A stretch of DNA of 64,000 nt from Bacteroidales bacterium (GTDB lineage Bacteria > Bacteroidota > Bacteroidia > Bacteroidales > P3), in contig JAFSPS010000047.1 of assembly GCA_017451385.1 (NCBI GenBank), positions 58,669 through 122,668 on the forward strand, read 5' to 3'. Both the position numbers and the translations under genes were made by a program. The notes under the pieces are model-generated. The model was not told the DNA's origin and did no database searches. It worked only from the letters and a program-made list of their open reading frames with translations. This document shows, in pieces, positions 1-9,652 of the stretch; position 1 is the first letter of the stretch; every line of letters starts with the position of its first letter.

Positions 1-90
1 AAGTTAAGTTGTGAACTGTTGTCAGTGAACAATAGGTCGATTGTAAAACTTTTTAATTCTTAGCGTAGTATGATGCCTTGGCCCCTCTGT

Positions 91-1416
91 TTATCTCATG
101 CGGCGCGGCATCTGTGGCATACGCCCTTTGGTTGTGGATACCTGCTTCATCATCTTGCGTGTCTGCTCGAACTGCTTGAGGAAGCGGTTCAGCTCTTGCA
201 GTGAGCGGCCGCTGCCGGCGGCGATGCGTTGTTTGCGGCTGGCATTGATGCAGCTGGGGTTGCGTCGTTCGTAAGGGGTCATAGAGCCTATCATGGCCTC
301 GATGGGGGCGAAGGCGTCGTCGCCTATCTCTATGTCTTTTGTCAGCTTGCCCAATCCGGGAATCATGCCGAGGAGGTCTTTCATGCTGCCCATTTTCTTT
401 ATCTGGTCCAGCTGTTTGAGGAAGTCCTCGAAGTTGTACTCGTTCTTGACGATGCGTTTCTGCAGGCGGCGAGCCTCTTCCTCGTTATATTGTTCTTGCG
501 CACGTTCTACGAATGACACTACGTCGCCCATGCCGAGGATGCGCCCTGCCATACGGTCGGGGTGGAACACGTCGAGAGCATCCATCTTCTCTCCTACACC
601 GACAAATTTTATCGGCTTATCTACCGTGTAGCGTATCGTCAGTGCAGCACCGCCGCGGGTGTCGCCGTCGAGTTTTGTGAGTACTACGCCGTCAAAGTCT
701 ATGCGCTCGTTGAAAGCCTTGGCGGTGTTCACGGCATCCTGTCCCGTCATGGCGTCCACGACGAATAGCGTCTCTTGCGGCACGAGCGTCGTCTTCAAGC
801 GTGAAATCTCATCCATCATCTCCTCATCGACAGCCAGACGGCCAGCGGTATCGACAATGACAACATTGATGCCTTTATTCTTGGCCTCATGGATGGCGTT
901 TTGCGCTATGGCTACGGGATTTTTGTTGCCATCTTCGGTATATACGGGCACCTCTATCTGTGTGCCGAGCGTCTGCAGCTGGCTGATAGCGGCAGGACGA
1001 TAGACGTCGCCGGCAACGAGCATCACGCTTTTCCCTCGCTTATTCTTCAGGTGGTGGGCGAGTTTGGCTGAAAAGGTCGTCTTACCAGAACCTTGAAGGC
1101 CTGCGATAAGCACTACGGCAGGTTGCCCCTTGATGTTGATATCTGAAGCCTCGCTACCCATCAGCTTGGTGAGTTCCTCATGTACTATCTTGACCATCAG
1201 CTGGCCTGGCTCGATGCTCTGAATGACGTTGCGACCAAGGGCTTCGCTCTTCACACGGTCGGTGAATGCCTTAGCTATAGGGTAGCTAACGTCAGCGTCA
1301 ATGAGCGACTTGCGAATCTCCTTGACGGTCTCGGCAACATTGATGTCGGTGATAGAGCCTTTGCCTTTCAGCGTATGCAACGCTTTCTCTATCCTGTTAC
1401 TTAGATTTTCAAACAT
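91..1416 (-). CDS. ffh: Signal recognition particle protein Ffh
   Basis: GTPase subunit of the signal recognition particle. It binds 4.5S RNA and signal sequences of nascent membrane proteins and docks with FtsY. The 441 residues show the family order: an N-terminal helical bundle (about 1-90), a G domain with the P-loop GLQGSGKTT near residue 105, the DTAGR motif near 190 and TKLDGD near 247, then a C-terminal methionine-rich M domain ending in a basic Met/Arg tail. Length is normal. A -7 element about 40 bases upstream supports the ATG at 1416. It is divergent from rpoD with about 140 bases between them. Nothing unusual is seen. Confidence 0.97.
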   Translation of the reverse strand: MFENLSNRIEKALHTLKGKGSITDINVAETVKEIRKSLIDADVSYPIAKAFTDRVKSEALGRNVIQSIEPGQLMVKIVHEELTKLMGSEASDINIKGQPAVVLIAGLQGSGKTTFSAKLAHHLKNKRGKSVMLVAGDVYRPAAISQLQTLGTQIEVPVYTEDGNKNPVAIAQNAIHEAKNKGINVVIVDTAGRLAVDEEMMDEISRLKTTLVPQETLFVVDAMTGQDAVNTAKAFNERIDFDGVVLTKLDGDTRGGAALTIRYTVDKPIKFVGVGEKMDALDVFHPDRMAGRILGMGDVVSFVERAQEQYNEEEARRLQKRIVKNEYNFEDFLKQLDQIKKMGSMKDLLGMIPGLGKLTKDIEIGDDAFAPIEAMIGSMTPYERRNPSCINASRKQRIAAGSGRSLQELNRFLKQFEQTRKMMKQVSTTKGRMPQMPRRMR

Positions 1417-1454
1417 AGCGGGTTATATGGATGCGTAATGTGTTATTATTCGTG

Positions 1455-1462
1455 CAAAAATA
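1455..1462 (-). promoter_or_regulatory. -7 promoter element for ffh
   Basis: On the minus strand this reads TATTTTTG, matching the Bacteroidota -7 consensus TAnnTTTG. It lies 39 bases upstream of the ffh ATG, which gives a short leader. A clear TTTG at -33 is not obvious. Confidence 0.6.
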
Positions 1463-1558
1463 CGAAATAAATAAAAAATAATATTATATCATGTAACTTT
1501 TTTATCATTTCCTCGTTATTGAAAACAAATAAATCTTTTTTCGTACCTATCCAGTTTT

Positions 1559-2419
1559 ATGAGACAGTTAAAAATTACACATTCGATTACCAAGCGTAAC
1601 GAGAAGTCTATCGACCAGTACCTGCAAGATATCTGCAGCGAGGAACTGCTGACGCCGGAAGAGGAGGTGCGCCTTGCACAGCGTATCAAAGAGGGTGACC
1701 AAGCAGCTCTGGACCGTCTCACCAAGGCCAACCTGCGCTTCGTCGTCTCTGTCGCTAAGCAGTATCAGAACCAGGGTCTCAGCTTGCCCGACCTTATCAA
1801 TGAGGGCAATGTGGGTCTCATTAAGGCGGCACGCCGCTTCGACGAGACGCGTGGTTTCAAATTTATCTCTTATGCCGTGTGGTGGATTCGTCAGGCCATC
1901 CTGCAGGCTATCGCTGAGAATTCCCGCATAGTGCGTCTCCCATCCAACCAGCTGGGTGCCCTCAATAAGCTGAAGAAGGTCAGCTCGCAGCTCGAGCAGG
2001 AACTGGAACGTCAGCCGTCCACCCACGAATTGTCGGAAGAAAGCGGCCTCCCAGAGGATAAGATTAAAAGCATTATGGGTATCTCTGGCCGCCATATCTC
2101 TCTCGACGCCCCTCTGGCCTCCGACGAGGATGCCAACTATATTGACGTCTTGCCTAATGAGGATACACCTCCTACAGACGAGGGACTGATGAAGGAATCG
2201 CTGTCGATGGAGATAGAGCGCTCGTTGTCCACCCTCACCGAATATGAGCGTGAAGTCATCAAGATGTATTTCGGCATCGGTATCTCACACCCTCTCTCGC
2301 TTGACGAGATTGCCGACAAATTTGGCCTCACACGAGAACGCGTCCGTCAGATAAAGGAGAAGGGTATCAAGCGTCTCAAAAACTCGTCGAAGAGCAAGCG
2401 TCTGAAGGACTATTTGTAG
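1559..2419 (+). CDS. rpoD: RNA polymerase primary sigma factor (sigma-70 family)
   Basis: Housekeeping sigma factor that directs RNA polymerase to TAnnTTTG-type promoters such as those seen in this window. At 286 residues it has the short Bacteroidota form, lacking region 1.1 and the long non-conserved insert of the E. coli protein. Region 1.2 sits near the start, region 2 carries the core-binding and -10 reading helices ([18 protein letters not shown] and the WWIRQAI segment near 100-120), region 3 follows, and region 4 ends with a helix-turn-helix ([17 protein letters not shown]). It has its own transcription unit, divergent from ffh. Calling it the primary rather than an alternative sigma rests on domain order and length typical of the phylum. 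Confidence 0.95.
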   Translation: MRQLKITHSITKRNEKSIDQYLQDICSEELLTPEEEVRLAQRIKEGDQAALDRLTKANLRFVVSVAKQYQNQGLSLPDLINEGNVGLIKAARRFDETRGFKFISYAVWWIRQAILQAIAENSRIVRLPSNQLGALNKLKKVSSQLEQELERQPSTHELSEESGLPEDKIKSIMGISGRHISLDAPLASDEDANYIDVLPNEDTPPTDEGLMKESLSMEIERSLSTLTEYEREVIKMYFGIGISHPLSLDEIADKFGLTRERVRQIKEKGIKRLKNSSKSKRLKDYL

Positions 2420-2487
2420 TATTCCCATTGTCGCCATTAGTTATAGTGAGTATTTAGACTTGGCGACATAAAATAATTTGTTTCAAC

Positions 2488-3108
2488 GTGGAAAGACTTT
2501 TCAATTATTTCCCCAATCTGACAGAGCGGCAAAAAGAGCAGTTTGCCGCTCTGCCTGCTTTGTATGAGGATTGGAATTCCAAAATCAATGTTGTTTCGCG
2601 TAAGGACATGGACAATTTCGTGGTGCATCACCTGCTTCACTCGCTTGCCATCGCCAAAGTGCAGCCGTTCAAGTCCATGTGCGACGTGCTGGATGTCGGT
2701 ACCGGTGGCGGTTTCCCGGGCATACCGCTTGCAATCATGTTTCCTGAAACCAACTTTATGCTCGTTGATTCTATAGGAAAGAAAATCAAAGTGGTGCAAG
2801 CTGTGATTGATAGTGTGGGTTTAAGCAATGTGCAGGCTCGTCAGATGCGTGCAGAGCAGGTGGAAGGCGACTTTGACTTCATTGTATCGCGTGCCGTCAC
2901 GAGTTTGCAGCAGTTTGTGCCGTGGGTGCGTGGCAAGGTGTCCAAAGACAGCTACCATAAGCTACGCAACGGACTGCTGCTCCTCAAAGGGGGCGACCTC
3001 GAAGAGGAACTGCACCCATTTATCCGCAAGGCGAAAGTATATGATATCTCCAGATACTTCAACGAGCCGTATTTTGAGACTAAAAAGGTTGTCTATCTGC
3101 CTATGTGA
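2488..3108 (+). CDS. rsmG: 16S rRNA (guanine527-N7)-methyltransferase RsmG
   Basis: SAM-dependent methyltransferase that modifies G527 of 16S rRNA (E. coli numbering). The 206 residues carry the RsmG glycine-rich SAM site DVGTGGGFPGIPLA near 70-83 and the downstream VSRAV segment near 132. The reading frame starts at GTG (2488), because no in-frame ATG lies in front of the conserved N-terminal helix. Seventy bases separate it from rpoD, and a strong hairpin follows downstream, so it may be monocistronic or co-transcribed with rpoD. Family length is normal. Confidence 0.95.
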   Translation: MERLFNYFPNLTERQKEQFAALPALYEDWNSKINVVSRKDMDNFVVHHLLHSLAIAKVQPFKSMCDVLDVGTGGGFPGIPLAIMFPETNFMLVDSIGKKIKVVQAVIDSVGLSNVQARQMRAEQVEGDFDFIVSRAVTSLQQFVPWVRGKVSKDSYHKLRNGLLLLKGGDLEEELHPFIRKAKVYDISRYFNEPYFETKKVVYLPM

Positions 3109-3240
3109 TAATGGACGAATATGATGGTACAGTCTTGATTTTATAATGCATATTTTATTAATAATGACGATAGTAGCACTATGATGTGAAAGTTATTCAT
3201 TAGTCCTTTTTCCCTTGCTTTGCTATAAGTAATTGTTCAG

Positions 3241-3280
3241 TCATGCCGACAGATATGGTGTCGGCATGATTTGTTTTATT
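3241..3280 (+). terminator. Rho-independent terminator downstream of rsmG
   Basis: A perfect 11-bp stem (TCATGCCGACA / TGTCGGCATGA) with a 7-base loop is followed by TTTGTTTT. It sits in a 397-base gene-free stretch (3109-3505) between rsmG and guaA. Apart from this hairpin and the guaA promoter I see no RNA gene or conserved ORF in that stretch. Confidence 0.8.
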
Positions 3281-3475
3281 GTGCTGGTGGGTGATGGATG
3301 CTCGACAGTCCGTAATTTAGCCTTTTATGTCGTGGTAACTTGCTGTATATTGATGAGATATTGCATAGGGCTTGTTGTGGTACTTTAATGATTGTTGTTA
3401 TGCGTTATACCTGAAATAATCGTTCATATTCAGATGATGTGTATAAGTTTATCATCTATATTCAAATAAAAAATG

Positions 3476-3483
3476 TATTTTTG
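3476..3483 (+). promoter_or_regulatory. -7 promoter element for guaA
   Basis: TATTTTTG matches TAnnTTTG. It lies 22 bases before the ATG at 3506, so an in-frame ATG at 3473 falls inside the promoter and cannot be the start. This element probably drives the guaA / LysM-receptor / lpxC / lpxA run. Confidence 0.7.
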
Positions 3484-3505
3484 TAAATTATTTTTAATCG
3501 ATATA

Positions 3506-5032
3506 ATGGACACGATAATAATATTAGACTTTGGTTCTCAATACACTCAGCTTATAGCGCGCAAAGTGCGTGAGTTGAATGTCTATTGCGAAATACATCC
3601 GTTCAATAAGATTCCCACCCTTGGTCCTGAGGTCAAGGGTGTTGTCTTTTCTGGAAGCCCTTATAGTTGCAACAGTGCTGACGCTCCTGTGCCAGATATG
3701 ACCAATATCAAAGGTCGTCTGCCTCTGTTGGCGGTATGCTATGGGGCTCAATATCTCGTTAAGGCCTTTGGCGGCAAGGTGCAACAGTCGCAAATCAGAG
3801 AGTACGGACGTGCTAATCTGCAGTATGTCGATAGTAGCAGTCCTTTGCTGAAAGGTATCAAGAAGGGCAGTCAGGTGTGGATGAGTCATGGTGACACCAT
3901 CGAAAGTGTGCCAGAAGGCTATCGTGCTATCTGTTCTACAGATAATGTTCACTATGCTGGCTATCAGATTGAGGGAGAGCAGACTTATGCTATACAATTT
4001 CATCCAGAAGTTCATCATTCTGTTGATGGCTTGACACTTCTGCGCAACTTCGTTGTTGACATCTGTGGATGTCAGCAGTCGTGGACCCCAGCCTCGTTTA
4101 TAGAGACCACAGTGCAGCAGTTGCGCGAGCAGGTCGGCAGCGACAAGGTTATCCTCGGTCTTAGTGGCGGTGTCGATTCCACTGTTGCTGCGGTGCTTCT
4201 GAACAAAGCCATAGGTCACAACCTGCAGTGCATATTCGTCGATAACGGCCTTCTGCGCAAGAATGAGTTTGAAGGCGTGCTTGCATCTTATAAGGGTATG
4301 GGACTCAACGTGGTAGGTGTCGATGCCAAAGAACGTTTCTATGGTGTTCTTGCAGGAGTGACGGACCCGGAGAAGAAGCGCAAAGCAATAGGTAAGACTT
4401 TTATAGATGTGTTTGACGCTGAGTCAAAGAAGTTTAATGATGCTAAGTGGCTGGCACAAGGCACAATCTATCCCGATGTCATTGAGTCGAGTTCTGTCAA
4501 AGGACCGTCGCAGACCATAAAGTCGCACCACAATGTTGGTGGCTTGCCTGATTATATGAAGTTGAAGCTCGTGGAACCTTTGCGTAGCCTCTTTAAGGAT
4601 GAGGTGCGTCGTGTGGGGCGCTCTTTGGGCATCAAGGACGAGCTTATTGGTCGTCATCCTTTCCCCGGACCCGGTCTCGCCATCCGTATTCTTGGCGATG
4701 TGACGCCCGAGAAAGTGCATATTCTTCAAGAGGTAGATGATATATTCATTCAAGGGTTGCGTGACAGCGGCTTGTATGACAAGGTGTGGCAGGCTGGTGC
4801 AGTGTTGCTGCCAATACAGTCGGTTGGAGTGATGGGCGATGAGCGTACATACGAGCGTGTGGTGGCGCTGCGTGCTGTGGAGAGCGTTGATGGCATGACG
4901 GCGGACTGGTGCCACCTGCCATACGAATTCCTTGCACGAGTGTCTAACGACATCATCAATCGTGTGAAAGGTGTCAATCGTGTGGTGTACGACATCAGCT
5001 CGAAGCCGCCGGCAACGATAGAATGGGAGTAA
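3506..5032 (+). CDS. guaA: GMP synthase (glutamine-hydrolysing)
   Basis: Converts XMP to GMP with glutamine and ATP, the last step of guanine nucleotide synthesis. The 508 residues hold an N-terminal class I glutamine amidotransferase domain ([10 protein letters not shown] at the start, nucleophile in AVCYGAQY near 80, catalytic His/Glu in FHPEVHH near 170). The ATP-pyrophosphatase domain follows, with the P-loop [10 protein letters not shown] near 220, and then a C-terminal dimerisation domain ending in PPATIEWE. The start at 3506 is chosen because the upstream ATG overlaps the promoter. It is followed after 22 bases by the LysM gene and appears to head a four-gene unit. Confidence 0.97.
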   Translation: MDTIIILDFGSQYTQLIARKVRELNVYCEIHPFNKIPTLGPEVKGVVFSGSPYSCNSADAPVPDMTNIKGRLPLLAVCYGAQYLVKAFGGKVQQSQIREYGRANLQYVDSSSPLLKGIKKGSQVWMSHGDTIESVPEGYRAICSTDNVHYAGYQIEGEQTYAIQFHPEVHHSVDGLTLLRNFVVDICGCQQSWTPASFIETTVQQLREQVGSDKVILGLSGGVDSTVAAVLLNKAIGHNLQCIFVDNGLLRKNEFEGVLASYKGMGLNVVGVDAKERFYGVLAGVTDPEKKRKAIGKTFIDVFDAESKKFNDAKWLAQGTIYPDVIESSSVKGPSQTIKSHHNVGGLPDYMKLKLVEPLRSLFKDEVRRVGRSLGIKDELIGRHPFPGPGLAIRILGDVTPEKVHILQEVDDIFIQGLRDSGLYDKVWQAGAVLLPIQSVGVMGDERTYERVVALRAVESVDGMTADWCHLPYEFLARVSNDIINRVKGVNRVVYDISSKPPATIEWE

Positions 5033-5054
5033 CAAAAACAAACAACACTGCCGT

Positions 5055-6698
5055 ATGACAATGCGCAAGCTGACTGTACTAATCGCTATGGTGGCCATCT
5101 GCTGGACAAGTGGCGTCAAGGCTCAGATGCCAGGGGGTGTGCCTGTTACGGTGTCTGGCGTCAAGCAGATGATTAATGGTCAGTGTTTCTATATCCATAT
5201 CGTTCAAAGAGGGCAGACTATATATTCCATCACTAAGGCCTACGGTCTGAAAGAGTATGATGCCGTATATAGAAAGAACGCGCGTCTCATAGATATTGGG
5301 GATACCGTATGGTTGCCATGTCGAGGGCTGGACGGTAAGCAGCAGAATGACAATAAAGTGTCTGCACAGCCTTCTTCAAACCCTTTAACCAACATGGGGG
5401 AGGTGAGGCAGTCTGCAAAGCATGATGTCGCTGTGGCTTCTCGTCCGGCAAAGGAGGTGGAAGAGAAGAATGTTGCTCCGGCAATACCTGTGGAACCTCA
5501 GCAACCTGTCAGGACAGAGGTCGCTACTCCCGTCGCCACAGCAACAGAACCGAAGGTTGAAGTGTCGGAAAGTAATGCTTTAATATCGCGTCATTTGGAG
5601 GCACATGGTGAAATCGTCGTTTCTCTAATGATGCCGCTCTATTTGGACCAGATGCCCAGTATTGGCACAGAAAGTGCAACGTATAGTGGCAGCCGTCAGC
5701 CGAAGCCGTTTGAGTTTGTTCAGTTCTATGAGGGCATGATGCTGGCTTTGCAGCGTTTAGGGCAGCAGGGTATAAGGGTCACTCTCAACGTTGTTGATGT
5801 GCCGGATGAGAATCCTGAGACCGTAGAAAAACTCTTTGCCAGCCATAATGTGGCACAGTCGCATCTGTTGGTAGCGTTGCTGACGAGAACGCCTTTTGCA
5901 CGGGCCGCCGAGTTGGCAAAACAAAATCATCTGATGATTGTCAATCCTATAGCGACGCGCAACGAAATACTTAGAGACAACCCTTTTGTCGTTAAGTGTC
6001 GTCCGTCGCAGCGTTCGAAGATGATTACCATACTCAACACCATCCGAGCTACGATGCCCTCTTCGCACCTGCTGATAATCCTTTCGGGTTCGGAGAAAGA
6101 TAAGTCGCAGCTGTCTATGGCAACCAAACTCCTCGATGAGCGTGGCGACATAGCGTATTCTGTACTTAACTGGGGCAACAGCACGAATCTGCAGGCTACG
6201 ATAAACAAATATCCGCATACTGTGGTGCTGAGCCTTTACAACCAGAGTCATTCGCGCAACCGAATCTACGCCGGCATGCTGCTCAACAAACTGTCAGCAT
6301 ATAAGAATAATCCGGCGACGCTTATTACCCTCGACGATTGGACGCAGATGTTCGGTGACATAGACTTCAATCAGTTGCAACAGTTGACGTACCACACCTA
6401 TTATGAGGGTTGGTGCTGGTCTGACGAGCGGCAGCAAGACTTCATTTCAGCTTTCCGCAACGAATATTATGCGATGCCATCAATGCAGTATGCTGCTATG
6501 GGCAACGATATAGCGACCTATTTTGTGTCGGGGCTTTACGAGTATGGTTCAGACTTCTGGCAGTCGCCCTGTCTGCAATATAGACAGGGCATGGTAATGC
6601 CAATGTCGTTCATCCGTCGCGATGCGTCAATGGGTTTTGAAAATCAAACGCCACACCTATACCGCATGGAGAATTTTATCTTTGTGCCGGTAAGGTGA
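5055..6698 (+). CDS. LysM domain plus periplasmic-binding-protein-like receptor, secreted
   Basis: The 547-residue protein has a signal peptide (hydrophobic stretch ending near KAQ at 24), a LysM peptidoglycan-binding module at about 45-90 (VQRGQTIYSI...IDIGDTVWLP), a Pro/Val/Glu-rich linker to about 175, and a large domain resembling type I periplasmic binding proteins to the end. Proteins with this layout are common in Bacteroidota and are annotated as LysM/PBP1 proteins of unknown ligand. Attachment to the cell wall in the periplasm is inferred from LysM. It is embedded between guaA and lpxC with gaps of only 22 and 17 bases, so it is probably co-transcribed. The role is not known. Either Met1 or Met3 could be the start. 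Confidence 0.8.
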   Translation: MTMRKLTVLIAMVAICWTSGVKAQMPGGVPVTVSGVKQMINGQCFYIHIVQRGQTIYSITKAYGLKEYDAVYRKNARLIDIGDTVWLPCRGLDGKQQNDNKVSAQPSSNPLTNMGEVRQSAKHDVAVASRPAKEVEEKNVAPAIPVEPQQPVRTEVATPVATATEPKVEVSESNALISRHLEAHGEIVVSLMMPLYLDQMPSIGTESATYSGSRQPKPFEFVQFYEGMMLALQRLGQQGIRVTLNVVDVPDENPETVEKLFASHNVAQSHLLVALLTRTPFARAAELAKQNHLMIVNPIATRNEILRDNPFVVKCRPSQRSKMITILNTIRATMPSSHLLIILSGSEKDKSQLSMATKLLDERGDIAYSVLNWGNSTNLQATINKYPHTVVLSLYNQSHSRNRIYAGMLLNKLSAYKNNPATLITLDDWTQMFGDIDFNQLQQLTYHTYYEGWCWSDERQQDFISAFRNEYYAMPSMQYAAMGNDIATYFVSGLYEYGSDFWQSPCLQYRQGMVMPMSFIRRDASMGFENQTPHLYRMENFIFVPVR

Positions 6699-6715
6699 AA
6701 AAAATAAAGTGATAC

Positions 6716-7633
6716 ATGAATCAACTAACCATAAAGAAGTCGTTTAGAGTATCGGGACATGGTCTTCATACGGGGCGTATGGTTACTGTCAACATTCAGC
6801 CTGCACCTTCGGATTCTGGTATTCTTTTCCGGCGCACAGACAAGTTAAGCATCATCACGCAGCCCGCCACGGCAGACCGTGTTGGCGACACCTCGCGTGG
6901 CACTTCGCTCAAGACGGGGCGTCAGGTGATAGCAACAATAGAGCACCTTATGTCGGCATTGCACAGCATGCAGATAGACAATGTGCTGATAGAGCTGGAC
7001 GGTGGCGAGGTGCCCATTCTCGACGGGTCGGCACGTCCGTGGTTGCAGCATCTGCAGCGTGTTGGCGTCATACAGCAGGATTTACCCAAACGGGTGATGA
7101 CCTTCGACGAGCCGTTGCATTTTGAGTTTCCTGAAACGGGCTCTGTCTATGATATGGAGCCTTCAGACCATTTCTCGGTCGATTGTGTGATAGACTTTGC
7201 CGGTACCGTCATCGGCCGCCAGGAGGCCGAGATGCACGATTTTACGTCCTATGCGTCAGAGATAGCTCCCTGTCGCACCTTTGTCTTCCTGCACGAGATA
7301 GAGCCGCTGTTGCATCTCAATCTCATAAAGGGTGGCAGCCTCGACAATGCCTTGGTCTTTGTTAATCAGGAGCCCAGTCCGCGCCTGCTGCGCCGTCTGG
7401 GACGCAAACTGCATAAAGACCCTTCAACCTTCCGTGTGCACGACGGAATGATAAACACCACCGACCGCTATTTTGATAATGAACCAGCCCGTCATAAGCT
7501 GCTCGACTTTGTTGGCGATATTCGCTTAGTGGGACTTCCTCCCGTGGCGCATTTCTCTATATATAAGCCGGGGCATAAGGCCAATACGGCTTTTGCGCGG
7601 TTTCTGATGGACTATTATAACAATAAACATTAA
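6716..7633 (+). CDS. lpxC: UDP-3-O-acyl-N-acetylglucosamine deacetylase LpxC (no FabZ domain)
   Basis: Zinc deacetylase that commits UDP-acyl-GlcNAc to lipid A synthesis. The 305 residues contain the zinc ligands expected for LpxC: His in TIEHLMSAL near 81 and the His/Asp pair in ARHKLLDFVGD near 260, with the catalytic His in KPGHKAN near 287. The protein stops there. Most Bacteroidota encode LpxC fused to the dehydratase FabZ in one chain of about 460 residues; here the FabZ half is absent and lpxA begins 4 bases after the stop. The enzyme itself looks intact, as its length matches stand-alone LpxC proteins such as that of E. coli. Confidence 0.96.
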   Translation: MNQLTIKKSFRVSGHGLHTGRMVTVNIQPAPSDSGILFRRTDKLSIITQPATADRVGDTSRGTSLKTGRQVIATIEHLMSALHSMQIDNVLIELDGGEVPILDGSARPWLQHLQRVGVIQQDLPKRVMTFDEPLHFEFPETGSVYDMEPSDHFSVDCVIDFAGTVIGRQEAEMHDFTSYASEIAPCRTFVFLHEIEPLLHLNLIKGGSLDNALVFVNQEPSPRLLRRLGRKLHKDPSTFRVHDGMINTTDRYFDNEPARHKLLDFVGDIRLVGLPPVAHFSIYKPGHKANTAFARFLMDYYNNKH

Positions 7634-7637
7634 AGAT

Positions 7638-8426
7638 ATGCAGCAAATGTACGATGTGCATCCCAATGCAAAGATAGGAGAGAATGTTACTATATCCAAT
7701 TTCACGACCATAGGCGATGATGTCGTCATTGGTGACGGAACGTGGATAGGACCTAATGTGACCATTTTCCCCGGAGCCCGTATAGGCAAGAATTGTAAGA
7801 TATTCCCCGGTGCTGTGATAGCCGCTGTGCCGCAGGACCTTAAATTCAATGGTGAATATACCACAGTAGAGATAGGTGATAATAACGTTATTCGCGAGTG
7901 CTGTACCATCAACCGCGGCACGTCGGCATCGGGCAAGACGGTCATAGGCAACAATAACTTGCTGATGGCATACGTCCACATAGCACACGATTGCGTGGTA
8001 GGCAATAATTGCGTCTTTGCCAACAATTCAACCCTTGCCGGCCATGTCATAGTAGGCGACTTCGTAGTGCTGGGCGGCATGACGGCGTGTCTGCAGTTCA
8101 TCCATATTGGGTCGCACGTTATCACGGCAGGCGGCTCGATGGTCAATAAGGACATACCGCCTTTCGTCAAGGCTGCCAACCTGCCTATCTCCTTCGCCGG
8201 CATCAACTCGTTGGGATTGCAGCGTCGCGGTTTCCCGATGGAGCGCATCAACACGATAAAGGACATCTATCGCATCCTCTATCAAAGCAGCCACACGGTA
8301 AGCAACGCCGTAGAGATAATAAAAGAACAGTACGGACATACCGATGAGGCCAAGCAGGTGCTCGGTTTCATAGGCTCAGCCAATACCGGCATCATGAAAG
8401 GCTTTACCTCCATGCGCCGCAATTAA
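7638..8426 (+). CDS. lpxA: Acyl-[ACP]-UDP-N-acetylglucosamine O-acyltransferase LpxA
   Basis: First enzyme of lipid A synthesis, transferring a 3-hydroxyacyl chain to UDP-GlcNAc. The 262 residues show hexapeptide repeats of the left-handed beta-helix from about 8 to 180 (for example VTISNF, VVIGDG, ARIGKN). The catalytic His-containing segment MAYVHIAHDC is near 115-124, and a C-terminal helical domain is typical of LpxA. It begins 4 bases after lpxC, so translation is likely coupled. A stem-loop follows the stop and probably ends the guaA-lpxA transcript. Confidence 0.96.
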   Translation: MQQMYDVHPNAKIGENVTISNFTTIGDDVVIGDGTWIGPNVTIFPGARIGKNCKIFPGAVIAAVPQDLKFNGEYTTVEIGDNNVIRECCTINRGTSASGKTVIGNNNLLMAYVHIAHDCVVGNNCVFANNSTLAGHVIVGDFVVLGGMTACLQFIHIGSHVITAGGSMVNKDIPPFVKAANLPISFAGINSLGLQRRGFPMERINTIKDIYRILYQSSHTVSNAVEIIKEQYGHTDEAKQVLGFIGSANTGIMKGFTSMRRN

Positions 8427-8449
8427 GATTGTCATGCGATGATATATAC

Positions 8450-8480
8450 AAGGCCAGAGTATCAATACTTTGGCCTTTGT
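8450..8480 (+). terminator. Stem-loop terminator after lpxA
   Basis: AAGGCCA(g)AGTAT pairs with ATACT(t)TGGCCTT across a two-base loop, with a single internal mismatch, followed by TGTTG. It lies 23 bases after the lpxA stop, consistent with the end of the guaA-lpxA unit. Confidence 0.65.
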
Positions 8481-8558
8481 TGTATGAATGAAATTCAATG
8501 GTGAAAAAATGATGTAAAAAACTTGTATTTTATTACAAAATAAATGGTAAACTTTTTT

Positions 8559-8566
8559 TAATTTTG
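8559..8566 (+). promoter_or_regulatory. -7 promoter element for pyrB
   Basis: TAATTTTG matches TAnnTTTG, 55 bases before the pyrB ATG. It leaves a leader of about 48 bases in which I see no attenuator-like hairpin. Confidence 0.65.
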
Positions 8567-8621
8567 CAGTGTATTATGTGAAAGTGCATACAGAATACCG
8601 AAACAATAAAAATCTATATAT

Positions 8622-9539
8622 ATGAGTACATTAAAAGGTCGCAATCTTATTTCCATCACCGACTTCAGCAAGGAAGAGTACATACAGGTGCTGGATATTG
8701 CCGAGGATTTTGAGAAAAATCCCAAACAGCCGATATTGAATGACAAGGTAGTGGCAACGCTGTTTTTTGAGCCTTCCACGCGCACGCGCCTCAGCTTTGA
8801 GAGTGCCGCCAACCAGTTGGGAGCTCGAGTGATAGGTTTCAGCGACCCTGGTGCTACCAGCGTGCAGAAGGGCGAGAGTCTCCACGACACCATAGTGATG
8901 GTGAGCAGCTACAGCGACCTCATCGTCATGCGTAACCCCAAAGAGGGTTCATCGCGCTATGCCAGCGAGGTGGCTTCGGTGCCTGTAATCAATGCTGGAG
9001 ACGGTGCTAATCAGCATCCTACGCAGTGCATGCTCGACCTTTACTCTATCCGTAAGACGCAAGGTACTCTAGAGAACCTCAATATCGCCTTTGTCGGCGA
9101 CCTGAAGTATGGACGCACGGTTCACTCGCTGGTGCAGGCTATGTGCAATTTCAACGCCACGTTCCATCTTGTGTCGCCGGAGGAGTTGAAGTTGCCCAGC
9201 TCGGTGAAGATGAGCGTGAAGAATGCGGGTCTAAAATACTATCAGTACACTGAGATAAAGGACATCATCCCTACGGCAGACATAATCTATATGACACGCG
9301 TGCAGCGCGAGCGTTTCGCCGACCCGCTGGAGTATGAGCGAGTGAAAGACAGCTGTATCCTCTCCGCCGATATGCTTGTCGGATGCAAGGATAATATGCG
9401 TATCCTGCACCCTCTGCCACGCGTCAATGAGATAACGGTGGATGTGGATAAGACGCCCTATGCTTACTATTTCCAGCAGGCTCAGAATGGTGTTTATGTC
9501 CGTCAAGCCCTTATGGCCGCCATTCTCGGGGCAAGATAA
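8622..9539 (+). CDS. pyrB: Aspartate carbamoyltransferase catalytic subunit
   Basis: Condenses carbamoyl phosphate and aspartate in pyrimidine synthesis. The 305 residues carry the carbamoyl-phosphate site STRTRLSFE near 52-60, HPTQCMLDLYSI near 132, and the C-terminal HPLPRVNEI segment near 267 that binds aspartate. Length matches the catalytic chain of the E. coli type holoenzyme. The regulatory chain gene pyrI lies 113 bases downstream, so an allosteric PyrB-PyrI dodecamer is expected. Confidence 0.97.
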   Translation: MSTLKGRNLISITDFSKEEYIQVLDIAEDFEKNPKQPILNDKVVATLFFEPSTRTRLSFESAANQLGARVIGFSDPGATSVQKGESLHDTIVMVSSYSDLIVMRNPKEGSSRYASEVASVPVINAGDGANQHPTQCMLDLYSIRKTQGTLENLNIAFVGDLKYGRTVHSLVQAMCNFNATFHLVSPEELKLPSSVKMSVKNAGLKYYQYTEIKDIIPTADIIYMTRVQRERFADPLEYERVKDSCILSADMLVGCKDNMRILHPLPRVNEITVDVDKTPYAYYFQQAQNGVYVRQALMAAILGAR

Positions 9540-9652
9540 TCCGATACTTTAGAAAAGATGTTATAATGAATTGATATATAGACTGCTTTTGTATATACTT
9601 GTTTGGTGTATTCCAGTGCAAAGCAGCAATCTAATCGCAATAAAAAAATAAT

